Shown here: one piece after another, positions 10,338 to 21,826 of the stretch
Numbering within the stretch: the stretch's first letter is position 1
How the letters are laid out: every line of letters begins with the position of its first letter
Position numbers and translations under genes: made by a program
From: Flaccisagitta enflata
Taxonomy: Eukaryota > Chaetognatha > Sagittoidea > Aphragmophora
DNA: 64,000 bases
NCBI GenBank assembly: GCA_965153355.1
Contig: OZ231127.1
Span: 73,780,001-73,844,000, forward strand
Reading direction: 5' to 3'
Notes under the pieces: generated by a model
Told to the model about the DNA's origin: nothing
What the model saw: only the letters and a program-made list of their open reading frames with translations
Databases searched by the model: none

Positions 10338-13300
10338 ATGTCGGCTTTCAACGACGACGATAACCGTTCGACTGCGTCTACGTCTTCTCAGGTGTCTTTT
10401 TTTGGGTTAAACCAATGTCCCAAAACCGAAAAACTCCGCGTCATGAAGGGCGAATTGTCACAGGAAATGGATCGGTGTCGTCAACTCTTCGACGCCGCTT
10501 TGGCGACGACGGAAGGCTCGAACGATTACGAAGACGCGTCGCTGGACTCAGATAGCGCCAGAAACGGTCTACGCGACTGCGTCTACGATTACATCGCTTT
10601 CGCTCGTCAAATGGCGATCGACGAGATGCCCGGCGACCCCTTGCGTTACGCGGCGTCGAGTTTGCGTCGAATTAGACGTGAATGGGACGCCATGAGGTTC
10701 TTCGACCGAGAAACGTATAGCGAGGGATTTCCGACGCATGCTGACGTCATCAACGCGCGTGAAGGCGACTTCGGCCAACGAAAGAGGAACGTGCATCAGT
10801 TTTCGTGGAATAGTATACCGACTGAATCGGCTCGCGACGGCGCGGGCGCTCCTCCATCGCGGATGAGAACGTCTTCGCCACTTCCGAGATCGTCAGAATA
10901 TATGGGACTACTGCCGACGCGCCATGGCGCCCAATCTCCTGACGGTCATCTTCTCCCTCCAAGAAACGCAAACGAATACGTCGAGAGGTACATTTCCGAA
11001 ATTGAGCCCGTCAATCCAGGCGGGCAGTCTCAACGAGATGCGGATTTGGACGATCTCGACGAAGCGGCGACGTTGGCGAAATCAAAACCGGCCGACGGAT
11101 TGACGCCGAGGGAAAGATCAAGACGTCGCGACGCCGACAGAAGCAGAGAGAGAGAGAGGGCAGGAAGGATGCTGCAACAGCAAAAAGAACGAGATGAAGC
11201 TCTTCAGGCTGATCTGCGGGAGCAACAGCGAAGATTGGAGCAGCAGCAGCAGCAACAGCAGCAACAACGCGAACAGCAGGAGCAGCAGCAGCGGCAGCGG
11301 CAGCAACAACTTCAGCAACAGCAAGAAGCAGAGCAGCGACGATTGCAGCAAGAACAGCAAAGAAAAGATGCTGAGGAGCAACAAAGGCTTCAGCAAGAGC
11401 AGTTGAGGCAACAACAGGCGGCTGCAGAGCAGCAGAGACAACAACAGCAGCTGCGAGAGCAACAACAACAACAAGAACAATTGCGCCAACAGCAAATGCA
11501 GCAGGAGCAGCTGCGTCAACAACAACTCCAGCAAGAAAAAGTTCGGCAGCAACAAGAACAGCAGCAGCAGCAGCAACAACAGCAGCAGCAAGAGCAGCAA
11601 CGCCTTCAACAGTTGCAACAACAACAGCAACAACAGGACCAAGCGCGACAGCAGCAACAGCAGCAAGCAAAGGTGCATCAACAACAGCAGCAACAAGAAC
11701 AGCAACAACAACAGTTGCAGCAAGTCAGAATCGAGATGCAGCAAGTGCAAAAGGAGCAGGAAAAGCTGCAGCAAAAGGTCCAAGAACAAGAACAAAGGCG
11801 GCAACAACAAGCCGCCGAACAACAAAGAAAACAGCAAGAAGCCCAGTTGCAGCAACAGGAGGAGGAGAAGCAGCAGCGGCTGCAACAGCAAGCAAGTCTT
11901 CAGCGGCAGCAGCAAGTTCACCAACACCAGTTGCAGCAACAGAATGTTGCCTTCAGTGTAGCTACAGTCGTCAATCCTCCTGCTTTTAATCCTCTCTCTG
12001 TCGGTAGCAAAACTTCTTCGGAAGCTGAACAACTTCGTCAACAGCAATTAGCGGAGCAAAGGATCCGCATGTTGGAAGGAGGTGATAAAGATGCTTCAGC
12101 AACAACGATGGTCACTGCGACAGATACGTCAGAAATGATTAGTGCAGTGCCTATTAGGTGTCAGCAGAGCAACAAGTCACCGGAAGAAGAGCAGCAATAT
12201 CAACAAATGTGTCTGCGATTCAACCAGTTGAAAGAGGTAGAGGCGGCAAGAACGACTCACTTCAAATGGGTTTCTTCCGAGCAATTTAAGGGTGAGATAC
12301 AGGCAGGTGATGCAGTGAAGAGGCAGAATGTGGCGCCGGTGCATCCGCCCCTGGCGCCGAAGAAGCAGCCACAGCATATCCCTGTCACGCGTCATCATCC
12401 TCAAATAGCGTCCAAACCTCAACATCAACAACCAACGCAAACTCATGTCAAGCAGCAAATATCGAGTGTGAAGACTGGGGAAGGAAAGAGAGAAAGAGGA
12501 AAAACTCAATCTCCACCTCAGCCTCAATCCTTTCCTCATCATCAGCAACCGCCGTCTGCCGTCATTCCTCCATCGGCGCCAGAAGTGATCTTCGAAAGAG
12601 AATTCACGACGACAGCGCCAAATCCTTCGTCGACGGCGGCGGACATGTTGAAGCTTGATCAACTGTTGATAGACGATGCAGAAGGCGTGAGGAGAAGGAA
12701 GAGAGAGCAGGAAGCAGCGGACGAGGAGTTTGCGCGACAAATGCAAGAGAAAGAGAAGAGAAAGTCCCAGACTCCAGCTGCAGCTCCAGCTCATCGTCTT
12801 CCCGAAGTAGACCGTCAAATGGATCGTCTTAAGAAGGATGCTGCAGACCTGAAACAGGCGAATGCGGCACAACAACAACTTCTTCAACAGAACCAATTTG
12901 ATCTGCAAGCAGCGAAAGCTCAAATAGCAGAGTTGCAGAAACATCAATATATCCGTCAAGACTTTGATGCGCCAAGAAGTCATCAACATCAACAGCAGCA
13001 ACATCAGCAACAGCAACAACAGCAAGATGACGAGGGGTGGTACACCAAAACCACAAAAAGACATTCTCCAGTGAAAGTGGGAGGTCAATACGTATCCATC
13101 AATCCTCCTCCCACATACCAAGAGCATTACGATCATCCAACTGCCCGTCAACCGGAAGTGGTGCAGCAATTCCATCAAAGTGAAGCATTGGAGATGTTTC
13201 TGAAGAGAGCTTCTGATGACAATCGAATGCGGGCAAGAGAGGTCGGCTTGAAGGCGATGGAGAAAGCTAGACCTGAGAAGCCGCTTCAGGAGCTCTCGTC

Positions 13301-14402
13301 GACGGATTATATGATGTGGAAGCGCAAATTTAAGGATGCTGCAAAACATGAGGGTTTAACCGAGATGGACATTCTGCAAGAATTACCAAAATGGTTTTCT
13401 GGTCCGGCGAAGGAGATAGTTGAAACTGCGGCGATTGGAACTACGGAAGCAGTCGCAGAGGAGGAGGTGAAGGCTGCCTTCAAGAAGATGGACGTCATCT
13501 TCATGGCTTCACGAGCCAACATCCCAGCGCTGTTCCATGAGATCGCCGCTGAATCGAAAATTTCATCTGCCGACCACAAGAGACATTTTCATCTCGCATT
13601 ACGATTGCTGAAGACGAAGAAGATTGCGCAGACGTGTGGAGAATTGCCACAGTGCTACAGAAAGGAAATATTGCAGGAAGTTATCAACAAACAAGTGCCA
13701 CATTTGGCGGACAAGTTTTGGGAAAAACAACACGAATATGAATTGCAAGGCATCCCATTTTCATTCGACAACTTGGTCAATATGATTGAAACGTGGGCTG
13801 TCATCCAACGCAATAAAGGAGTGGAGAGTAAGCCCGCAGCGGTGGCAGCGGTGGCAACGGGTGAAAATCCACCAACCTACAACGACGTTTTGACCAACGG
13901 GAAGCAAAAGATGCAGTCGATCGACAAATGCAACGTCTGTAGCGGCATGCATCCGACGGAAGAGTGCAATCAGCTCCTTTCACTCGACGTCGACGCACGC
14001 GTGCAAAAGTTGGCATCATGCCGACTCTGCTTCCACTGTTTCACCAGTGGTCACTCGGCAAAGGGTTGCGCCAACAGACCAACCTGTCAAACCTGCAAGC
14101 AAAAGCACGCCACCATTCTCCACGGACGCACATGGGTGAAGAAAGGGGATGGTAAGGAGGTGAAAAAAGGAGGAGAAAAGACAAATAATGGCATCCCATT
14201 CGCCAAATTCGACAAATCTTCCTCCACTTCCACCGTTCCAGCTTCAACACCTCCAACGACGACCACTACAAACGACAACGTCATCACCCCCCCCCGTCGA
14301 GGCATGACTTGCGGCGACGGCCGCGTCGCGATCCGTGTCATCTTTCGACGACGTCGTCCGTCCCATCGTCCCTGTAGTGATTGCAAATTGTGCGTCTGGT
14401 GA
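10338..14402 (+). CDS. gag: BEL/Pao Gag polyprotein, copy 1
   Basis: I take the ATG at 10,338 (MSAFNDDDNRSTAS) as the start. The protein has ~1,354 residues. About 1-275 is a charged, helical N-terminus. About 277-540 is an extreme Gln-rich/coiled-coil tract coded by mixed CAA/CAG. About 975-1,155 is a BEL-type Gag core (DUF1759-like; LQELSSTDYMMWKRKFKDAA). About 1,197-1,258 has three zinc-knuckle-like motifs, CX2CX3HX4C, CX2CX4HX4C and CX2CX3HX4H. These normally bind genomic RNA in the capsid. The frame ends at 14,402, overlapping the pol frame (open from 14,308) in the +1 register. BEL/Pao elements usually have a fused Gag-Pol, so this is either programmed frameshifting or an indel, perhaps in the C9 run at 14,287. 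Confidence 0.9.
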   Translation: MSAFNDDDNRSTASTSSQVSFFGLNQCPKTEKLRVMKGELSQEMDRCRQLFDAALATTEGSNDYEDASLDSDSARNGLRDCVYDYIAFARQMAIDEMPGDPLRYAASSLRRIRREWDAMRFFDRETYSEGFPTHADVINAREGDFGQRKRNVHQFSWNSIPTESARDGAGAPPSRMRTSSPLPRSSEYMGLLPTRHGAQSPDGHLLPPRNANEYVERYISEIEPVNPGGQSQRDADLDDLDEAATLAKSKPADGLTPRERSRRRDADRSRERERAGRMLQQQKERDEALQADLREQQRRLEQQQQQQQQQREQQEQQQRQRQQQLQQQQEAEQRRLQQEQQRKDAEEQQRLQQEQLRQQQAAAEQQRQQQQLREQQQQQEQLRQQQMQQEQLRQQQLQQEKVRQQQEQQQQQQQQQQQEQQRLQQLQQQQQQQDQARQQQQQQAKVHQQQQQQEQQQQQLQQVRIEMQQVQKEQEKLQQKVQEQEQRRQQQAAEQQRKQQEAQLQQQEEEKQQRLQQQASLQRQQQVHQHQLQQQNVAFSVATVVNPPAFNPLSVGSKTSSEAEQLRQQQLAEQRIRMLEGGDKDASATTMVTATDTSEMISAVPIRCQQSNKSPEEEQQYQQMCLRFNQLKEVEAARTTHFKWVSSEQFKGEIQAGDAVKRQNVAPVHPPLAPKKQPQHIPVTRHHPQIASKPQHQQPTQTHVKQQISSVKTGEGKRERGKTQSPPQPQSFPHHQQPPSAVIPPSAPEVIFEREFTTTAPNPSSTAADMLKLDQLLIDDAEGVRRRKREQEAADEEFARQMQEKEKRKSQTPAAAPAHRLPEVDRQMDRLKKDAADLKQANAAQQQLLQQNQFDLQAAKAQIAELQKHQYIRQDFDAPRSHQHQQQQHQQQQQQQDDEGWYTKTTKRHSPVKVGGQYVSINPPPTYQEHYDHPTARQPEVVQQFHQSEALEMFLKRASDDNRMRAREVGLKAMEKARPEKPLQELSSTDYMMWKRKFKDAAKHEGLTEMDILQELPKWFSGPAKEIVETAAIGTTEAVAEEEVKAAFKKMDVIFMASRANIPALFHEIAAESKISSADHKRHFHLALRLLKTKKIAQTCGELPQCYRKEILQEVINKQVPHLADKFWEKQHEYELQGIPFSFDNLVNMIETWAVIQRNKGVESKPAAVAAVATGENPPTYNDVLTNGKQKMQSIDKCNVCSGMHPTEECNQLLSLDVDARVQKLASCRLCFHCFTSGHSAKGCANRPTCQTCKQKHATILHGRTWVKKGDGKEVKKGGEKTNNGIPFAKFDKSSSTSTVPASTPPTTTTTNDNVITPPRRGMTCGDGRVAIRVIFRRRRPSHRPCSDCKLCVW

Positions 14403-17400
14403 AGAAATGACAATCTTTGCGATGATAGATAGTGGCGCTGATCGCGATGTCATCAGCCACGACGTCATCAAACATCTGCGCATTTCTACGAATGTGGTCC
14501 AAATGAAAGTAGTAACAGTGGACAATTGTGTGACTGAAAACCGTCTTTTAGCGTCATTCACTCTTCGCTCCACCAACTCCGAATACATCATTGATGTCAA
14601 CGACGCGCTGGTGGGGGATTTACTTACGAGTGAAAAAGACATTCCCCCATTTCTACGAGATCTTTCCGACCAACCTCACGTCAGAGGCATAAGATTCCCG
14701 GAGGTGACAGGAGGCGTCAAAATGATCGTTGGCGCCGCTCATTCGGACGCAGCCATCGCTCAAGAGCTTCGTCAAGGTCCTCCAGGATCTTTAACATGCT
14801 TCAGATGCAGCTTCGGTTGGACAATTAGTGGAAAAACTGGGAAAAAAGGTTTAGACGTCGCATCAATTAACGCTATTTCGGTGGACAACAGCGATTTACA
14901 TCAAAGTTTCGACCGAATATTCTACCATGATTATGGATCTGTCGTTTCCTCTGAAGAAATGGGCGATTCGATTGAAAACAAACGCGCCTGTGACACGCTG
15001 GAAAAAAAGATCTATTTCTGTGATGTGACAAAAAAGTATTTTGCGCCTGTAACATGGAAATTCGAAATCGAAAAGATCATGGAGATATTACGCAAAGTGA
15101 AGTCTCGGCCTACAGCCATGAAGCGGCTCGTCAACCAACGCTTCCGCTTCAATCGCGATCCGGCCTTCAAAGAGCGTGTCTTCAAAGAAGTCGAGAAATT
15201 CTATGAAACGGGCGTGGCGGTTGAGATCGACAGCATTGACGACGATGAGGATATCATTAAGCCGCGCTGGTACCTTCCTCTCCACATAGTGGAGTTGAGG
15301 GGTAAAACCAGAGTATGTCATGATGCGCGTGCTGCCACCGACGGAGTATGTTTAAACGACCTGTTGGTAGGTGGACCAAATTTGATGAACAGCTTAATGG
15401 ACATCCTGATGCGCTTTCGACAGTGGAAGATCGCCTTTATGTGTGACATAAAGGCGTTCTTCCACCAGATAAGAGTCCACCCTGATGATGCGGATCTCTT
15501 TAGATTCTTTTGGTTCAAGGATAGAAGCCTCCGCCTCGCCATCTTGAATCTATTTCTTTCCCACGTCTTTGGAAGCCTCTCCAGCTCGTTTGTCACTGGC
15601 TTCACCGTCAGACACCACGCCAACGTCATTCGTCCATATTACCCTCCCAACGTTTACGACTTCATCCGTCATGGTTTTTACGTCGACGACGGAAGTGGAG
15701 GTGGTGATACAGTCGACGAGGCGTTGGACTTGAAGGTGGGAGTGAAGTCGGCAATGGGTGATGGAGGATTTCACTTGGTGAAGTGGAAAAGTAATCATCA
15801 TCAGCTTATGGAAGGAGATCCAAACGTCGCTATTCCCATCGCAGACAAACAAGACCACGACGATAAGCCGACGAAAGTGTTGGGAGTCTCGTGGCTTCCG
15901 TCTGAAGACGCCTTTGTCTTCATCTGCGATGACGAATTTAAAACAATGAGGGCGAAGACACCACGTCAATTGGTCTCCATGCAAGCCAAACTCTATGATC
16001 CGCTCGGCTTTTGGAGTCCAAGTCAATACATCGGACGACGTCATCTTCAACTCTGTCGTCCACAACAGACAGGATGGGATTCTTCTCTCGACGAGGCGTT
16101 GGAAGAATCGTTCTTCAAATATACTTCGTCTTGGCCTCTTCTTTCGCAATACCGAGTCAAAAGGTGGTGGAATGGTGATGTTGACAACGTTGACGTCATT
16201 TCCGTCACCATCGAGATCTTCTGCGACGCAGCGCCGAAAGGTGGATTTGGTGCTGTTGCATATCGTCGCCAAGTCAACTCCGACGGCTCGGTCTATGTGA
16301 CAATATTGGGGTCAAAATCACACGTGGTCCCTCTCAATCCAAAGAGAGCATCTCATCACAACAGTGTACCTCGTGTGGAAATCGTCTCCGCGGAAAAGGC
16401 GATTCAACTCAAGCGGTTCGTCAACAAAACTCTGAATCTGCAGGAGAAAAACATTAGACTATGGTCAGATTCAGAGGCCGCATTGAAGATGATTTACAAC
16501 CCATCACGCCCAAGACCTGTCTTCTTCGCCAATCGTCTCTCTAAAATCCACGCAGGATCAACTCCAGAGCAGTGGCGGTGGGTTGATTCCGCCAATAACC
16601 CCGCCGACCACTGCTCTCGTGGAATCGAATCTCATGAGGCGGAAAAATGGCGTCAATTCCACAACGGCCCGGATTTTTTGCGTCTCCCTGAGGATCAATG
16701 GCCGCAGACAAACATCGCGACGTACCCTGTCTCTGTCCACGTGGCGGCGCTTTACGCTGCTGTCGAGGACAAGAGTAAAGAATTCGACGCGGTGCTGCGT
16801 GCAGCCGCATCTCGGGGGAAGTGGACGCACAAACTCCGCGTCATCGCCATGCTCTTCATTGCAGTCCGGCGGTGGCGGTTGTTCCCAAAGGCGAAGACTA
16901 GAGCGGCAAAGGATCTCCTCCCCAAACCGGAAGTGACGCAAGTCCATCTGGAGGAAGCGCAGAAGCAGCTCGTCAAGGCTGTGCAGCGGCAGAATTATGG
17001 AGAGGTGATAGCCCAATTGGAGGCGGGAAAGGCGAATGCACCAAACAGTCGTCATGAGTTCATCGTCAAAAACAAGGAGATGCGGATGCTCAATCCCTTC
17101 GTCGACGACGATGACATCCTTCGAGTCGGCAGCCGATTGGTAAATGCCGACATCTCAAACGACATCAAATTTCCCTTCATTCTTCCACCAAAAGACGAGA
17201 ATGTGAAGTCATTAATCCGCCATGTTCATCATAATGACTTCCATGCCGGCGCAAAGCATACCTTATGTCAACTGTCAAGTCGCGTGGATCACTAGAGGTC
17301 TTCAGGCCGTTAAAAGCGTCGTTCATTCGTGCTTTAGATGCCAGAGGAACTTTAAAAGGCACGCGGATCAGCAGATGGCGCCATTGCCATCCAATCGAGT

Positions 17401-18307
17401 AAATCCTGCACCTGTCTTCGCGGAGACGGGATTGGATGTAATGGGTCACTTCAATGTGAAAATGAATGGCAGAGCAGACCACAAGGTGTGGGTGGCAGTC
17501 TTCACTTGCTTTGTCTCCCGCGCCGTCCATGTGGAACTGCTCTACAACATGTCCGCTGATTCTATGATCAACGCCATCATTCGCTTTGCAGCCAGGCGCC
17601 CAGGCATCAGACGATTTACATCTGATCGAGGAACCAACCTGATAGGCGCCAACAACATCCTCAAGAAGGAGATGGAAGAGTGGAATCGCTCGTCAACTCT
17701 CGAATTGCAACGACGAGGCCTCCAATGGGATTTCATCACCGCCCGAACGCCGCACTACGGTGGTGTTTGGGAGCGAGTTGTGGCGATGTTCAAGCGCCAT
17801 CTTGCGTCCATATCATCTGGCGCCACGCTGCACGTCGACACCTTCCACACTGCAGGTATTCTCAACCGTCGCCCCCTCACAGCGCTGAGCAACGATCCGA
17901 GTGATCCATCGGCGCTGACGCCAAATCACATCCTATCGCCATCCACTTCCGGAAGCGCTCCTGTGGATCTGTTGCAGCACGGCGTCAACTTCGACGCGGA
18001 GTCCACACGTGTCCAATGGAAGCGCGCCCAATCGCGAGTGGATGCCTTTTGGAAGAAATGGCGTTCTGAATACTTGAGCCTTCTTCATGCGCGGAGTAAA
18101 TGGACAAAATCCGAGAGGAACCTGGCGGTTGATGACCTCGTAGTCATCGTCGACGAGGCTGTTCCCAGACACGATTGGAGCCTAGGGAGGGTCGTCGACG
18201 TTGAAGGCACATCGCCCCATGTCCGGCGGGCGCATGTGCGACGCGCTGACGGAAGAATTGTTACGAGGGATCGCACGAAGATCGTGCGGCTGGAGATGGA
18301 CTCATAA
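14308..18307 (+). pseudogene. pol: BEL/Pao Pol (protease-RT-RNase H-integrase), copy 1, frame-broken
   Basis: The frame opens after a TGA at 14,305. The protease active site DSGAD is at 14,428. The RT shows the catalytic YVDD at 15,679-15,690, preceded by CDIKAFFHQIRV. RNase H follows (FCDAA near 16,219, SDSEAALK, DSANNPADHCSRG). The frame stops at 17,295 because two bases are missing near 17,274 relative to copy 2, in the zinc-binding start of the integrase. The integrase resumes in another frame (17,222-18,307) with GLDVMG and TSDRGTNLIG, then a DUF5641-like C-terminus. A 15-nt in-frame gap near 17,854 removes the segment carrying the third catalytic residue (Glu). As read, the integrase should be inactive. 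Confidence 0.9.
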
Positions 18308-18665
18308 AAAACGCTAAGTTTTGAGAGAGAGAGATTTAGGCGCATGGGCCTGTCCATTAGTAACTATAGATGTGAATGATTGTTGCTCTGTTTGCTCATA
18401 ACTGACATAAAGAGATGTACGTCTTCATATTTGGTTCTATTCATCCATGCATTCAACTCTTTCCTCATATTGGCACTTTGTGATGTTCATTTTCATGTAA
18501 ATTAAACATTGGTTCAATGCTTTGTATATATGTAGATATCATGCTATTTCCTATGCTTTCGTCCAAACACAGTTCATTCGTCTTACGATTTTCAAAAGCT
18601 TCCGCTGACGTCGAACTCCATCATCACGTCAGTCTGCATCTTGAAGTCGATTCGTCGGAGTCAAG
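18308..18665 (+). other. Spacer between pol and ORF3 in BEL copy 1
   Basis: About 358 bp of AT-rich DNA lie between the pol stop and the ORF3 start. They include a short GAGAGAGA run and no ORF. Copy 2 has the matching spacer (~30,710-31,063). No clear promoter or splice acceptor is identified, so how ORF3 is expressed is unknown. Confidence 0.7.
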
Positions 18666-20732
18666 ATGCCATCGCGCGCGCAGCGTCTTCAAGCCGAAAT
18701 GGATGCGTCGACGGCGGCCGGGTCTTACGATCTCAATCGCTTGATGGCGTCTCCACAGCGGAATGAAGACATCGAGACGGATTCCGTCGCGTCGCTGGAG
18801 GAAGAGGTGGAGGCGGCTACGACAGCGGCCTTCAGCGGCGACCTCAACCTCGCAAAGGATGATGAGTCGGCAAATCTCCAACAGCCGGCCGACCACGCTG
18901 CTTCTTCCGCTCTCCCTCCCCTCGTCATTGCCATCTCGGGAGGAAGTCAACGTAGAGTGAAGCTGCAGCGGCCCGTCGACGACGTCTCCATCGCCAACTC
19001 GTCGTCGGGATCATCCGTCCTTCCACAAACGCTTCCACGTCGCATTTTCACTCCTGGTTTTGGAGGACCGGCTCCACCGGAGGCGAGAGCCCTTCTCCAG
19101 GAACGATTACAAGCTGCAGACCATCGCAGCGGAAGCAAAGATCAAGACTCTCAGGTCGATGGGGAGGAGGCGGCAGAAGAGGAGGAGGGGATGGATGTGG
19201 TGGTGGTGGCAGAAGAAAAGGAGGAGGCGCCCATTGACCCGGAAGTGGATAAAGACTCTCCTGAGGTCAGAATCCAGCGGAAGCAAGCACGCTGGTTTTA
19301 CCATCGCAATGACCCAGCAGATGAGTCAGAGTCATTGGTCTTCAAGGCCTTCTCAAAACTAAACATTTGCTGCAATTCAGAGAAGGTACTGCGATCATCG
19401 GCTACACAGTGTGAGTTAGGTTTTGAAACCTTGGATCGCAGGCAAGGAAGGCAGAAAAAGAAAAGGGAGAATTTCAAGGAGGCTCGGCGTGTGGTCCAAG
19501 CGTCGAGGAAGAATTTGACTCAAACGTCTCTTGCTGCAGCCGCAAACTCACCGGCGACTTCTTCCACCAATGCAGCATCAGATCGTCAAACGCGTCCGGC
19601 ATTGGTTCATCCCCCAAATCAGCAGCGGCCGGATCCTCGTGACGAAACTCCCAAACCAAAAAGGCGTCGACAGGAGAAGAGGGCGCCGGCAATCGATCCA
19701 GCGCATCCTCAGCAGCAGCAGCAGCAACAACAGCAGCCGAAGCAGCAACAACAACATCAACAGCAGCAACGGCAACAACAACAGCAGCAGCTGCAGCAAC
19801 AACAGCTTCAAGCCACGGCCAATTCCAAAAGCAAGGCAAAGGCAAAAACAATAACAACAGAAGCAACAACTTCCTCCTCAGCAGCAGGAGGTTCCTAGCG
19901 CAGCGGCAATCGCTCCAGGTAGCGGGGGAGCAACTGCGTCTTCAGCGGCGTCCGCGTCAAAGAAGACAAAGGAGCTTAAACAGTGGCCGGGAGCAGCCGC
20001 AGCGCAAGGGAAACCAAAAGGCGACATTCAGCCTCCAGCGGGCGCAACTGGTTCTGCGGCGCCTAAACAGCAAGCTAAAGGACCGACAGCGCCTCAGCAA
20101 CAGGAGAAGGATTCGCCAACTCCTTCGTCGACGGTTCTTGACATCGATACTGGACATCGCATCGACGAGCATCTGCTACGCCTATGTGCGGCAACTCCGT
20201 CCAATGCCTCTAAGCGACATTTGCAAAGACTTGCGTCGTCCCTACCGCCGACTTACTACAAATCATTCAGCAACGCTCAACGGGTTGAATGTGCTCGTCA
20301 GCTGTGGGACGTGGCGGAAAAATCTCGAGTTGAGAAAAACATCGCCGACTCGAGAAGAAATGCGATGATTGCGCTCGATGCGAAGGTCAAGAGCGATGCA
20401 TGCGAGTGGCGGAACTGGAGAAACAGTTGGAGACAGCGAGAAAGGTTGCGGATGCAAAGGCAAAGGAGGCGGCGGGATTTCAGCAGACGGCGTCGGCGGC
20501 AGCATCTGTTAAACATGTCGTCTGTGTCCAACAAGATCCTCGCGCCATCCTAGCTCCTGTGACTGCGACGACATCTTCATCTCCAGCTGCATCTGCAGAA
20601 AATAGTCGGCCTTCCGTTTCGTCGACTGCGCAAAGCGCTCAAGCGCTCCCAAGACAGCGCCCGAAGAAAAGGCGTCCTTGGAATCCAGGCCGCCAGCCGC
20701 AGCAGCAAGACCATCAGCAGCCGCCGCAATAA
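18666..20732 (+). pseudogene. BEL/Pao third ORF (ORF3), copy 1, frameshifted
   Basis: The ATG at 18,666 (MPSRAQRLQAEMDAS) opens a frame to 19,898. The rest continues in other frames to ~20,732 because of net indels near 19,830-19,860 and near 20,400 relative to copy 2. The protein is hydrophilic and lacks a signal peptide or membrane segment, so it is not a typical Env, although it occupies the env position after pol. It has an acidic patch, a Gln-rich tract and a basic Lys/Arg-rich region. A helical C-terminal part and a coiled coil follow. The C-terminal reading here (RQRPKKRRPWNPGRQ) is basic and proline-rich. I know no BEL/Pao protein of this kind; an RNA-binding or Gag-like accessory role is only a guess. 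Confidence 0.75.
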
Positions 20733-21826
20733 AGCTGTATCCGGTGCCACGTCCATTGTTACCGTCCTATTAATTTCCGTCAAGTAACGCGACGCGTGGA
20801 GAGCGCCACCATTTCGCTGAGTCGTCATCATTTCATCGCGACGCTCATCCCTCGATGGACAGGCCGGCATAGTCGGGGGCGCTACCGGGCGTGGGATTCT
20901 TATCCGCCCAGGGCTTCTTAACACGCCCGCGTAAGTTTCATGGAAGAGATGGTGTGTGAGTTTTCTTGTTATTATGGTTGAATCTGCATATGATAAGGAC
21001 TTTACTAATCCATCTGCCCCCCCCCCCCCCTTCTCTTTTCTTTCGTCTTCCCGCAAGGGGAGAAAAATTCTACAGACGACGACGCCAACGATGGCGCCAT
21101 CTGCCCAACTTCGCGGTGTCCATTTCGCGCCTTTCATTCTCGTCTTTTACCCACGATCTGACGAGCTGTTGGAGCTTTCGATATGGTCCGCATGTTTCCC
21201 CCGGGAAATGGTGCAGGTGACGTGGTCGTTCCCATGAATCTTACCTAATTTTTTGCTTTTCAGATTCGGTTTTAATGTAGTCTGGTAGTAATTTATATTT
21301 TTATATTTGTTTTGTTGTTCTTCGGAACATGTATGTTTTTTCTTGTTTGTATTTGACATTGTCCTTTTAGCATATTATTACGAAGATGTTCGTATTATAA
21401 TATTTTAGTCAGTGCCCTCTACTTATACTTTTCCACCTCGACGGCAAATCCCAGTCTAGAGGTGCTCCTAGGCCCGTTCCTCCTTTCCCCCCCCTTCCCT
21501 TTTAATTTTTTCCTCAGAACGGGTGCCTTTTCTTCCTCGTCTCCGTCTCGTCTCCGCTCTTCGGGTGTTGGATTGATCACTTCGCTTGGTCGACGCCTCC
21601 CCCTTGCCGGACGGGGGGGGGAATCTTTCGCCGCCATGTTGCTCGTCGGTCTCCTTCTGCAAGAGGGGTGGGGATGTGAAGGCGGAGGCGGGAAGAGAGA
21701 GGGCTGTAGATTATCATTGTAAATTTTTTTTAGCGTGACAGATGGGTTTTTTTTAATAGGGTTTCCACTGACCAGAAACTAGATGTCAGATTTTGAAATT
21801 TGTGAAATTCCAAAAATGGGGCAGAG
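20733..21826 (+). other. BEL copy 1 3' non-coding region with polypurine tract
   Basis: About 1.1 kb without a convincing gene lie between ORF3 and the 3' LTR. The purine-rich AAAAATGGGGCAGAG at 21,812-21,826 directly abuts the LTR and is the likely plus-strand primer site. Part of this region is GC-rich with short complementary runs (e.g. ~20,880-20,930), which could fold as RNA. Copy 2 matches it only up to 21,673 (34,069 there). Confidence 0.7.

Noticed and set aside
11011-12047. Long minus-strand frames rich in Leu or Ala/Val opposite the BEL gag
   Set aside because: They are the reverse reading of the CAA/CAG Gln-rich tract on the plus strand; composition is pure repeat and no domain is present. 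The same applies to 23,622-24,503.
20577-21137. 186-codon minus-strand frame across the end of BEL ORF3
   Set aside because: Not conserved as an open frame in copy 2, and it lies opposite ORF3 and the 3' non-coding region.
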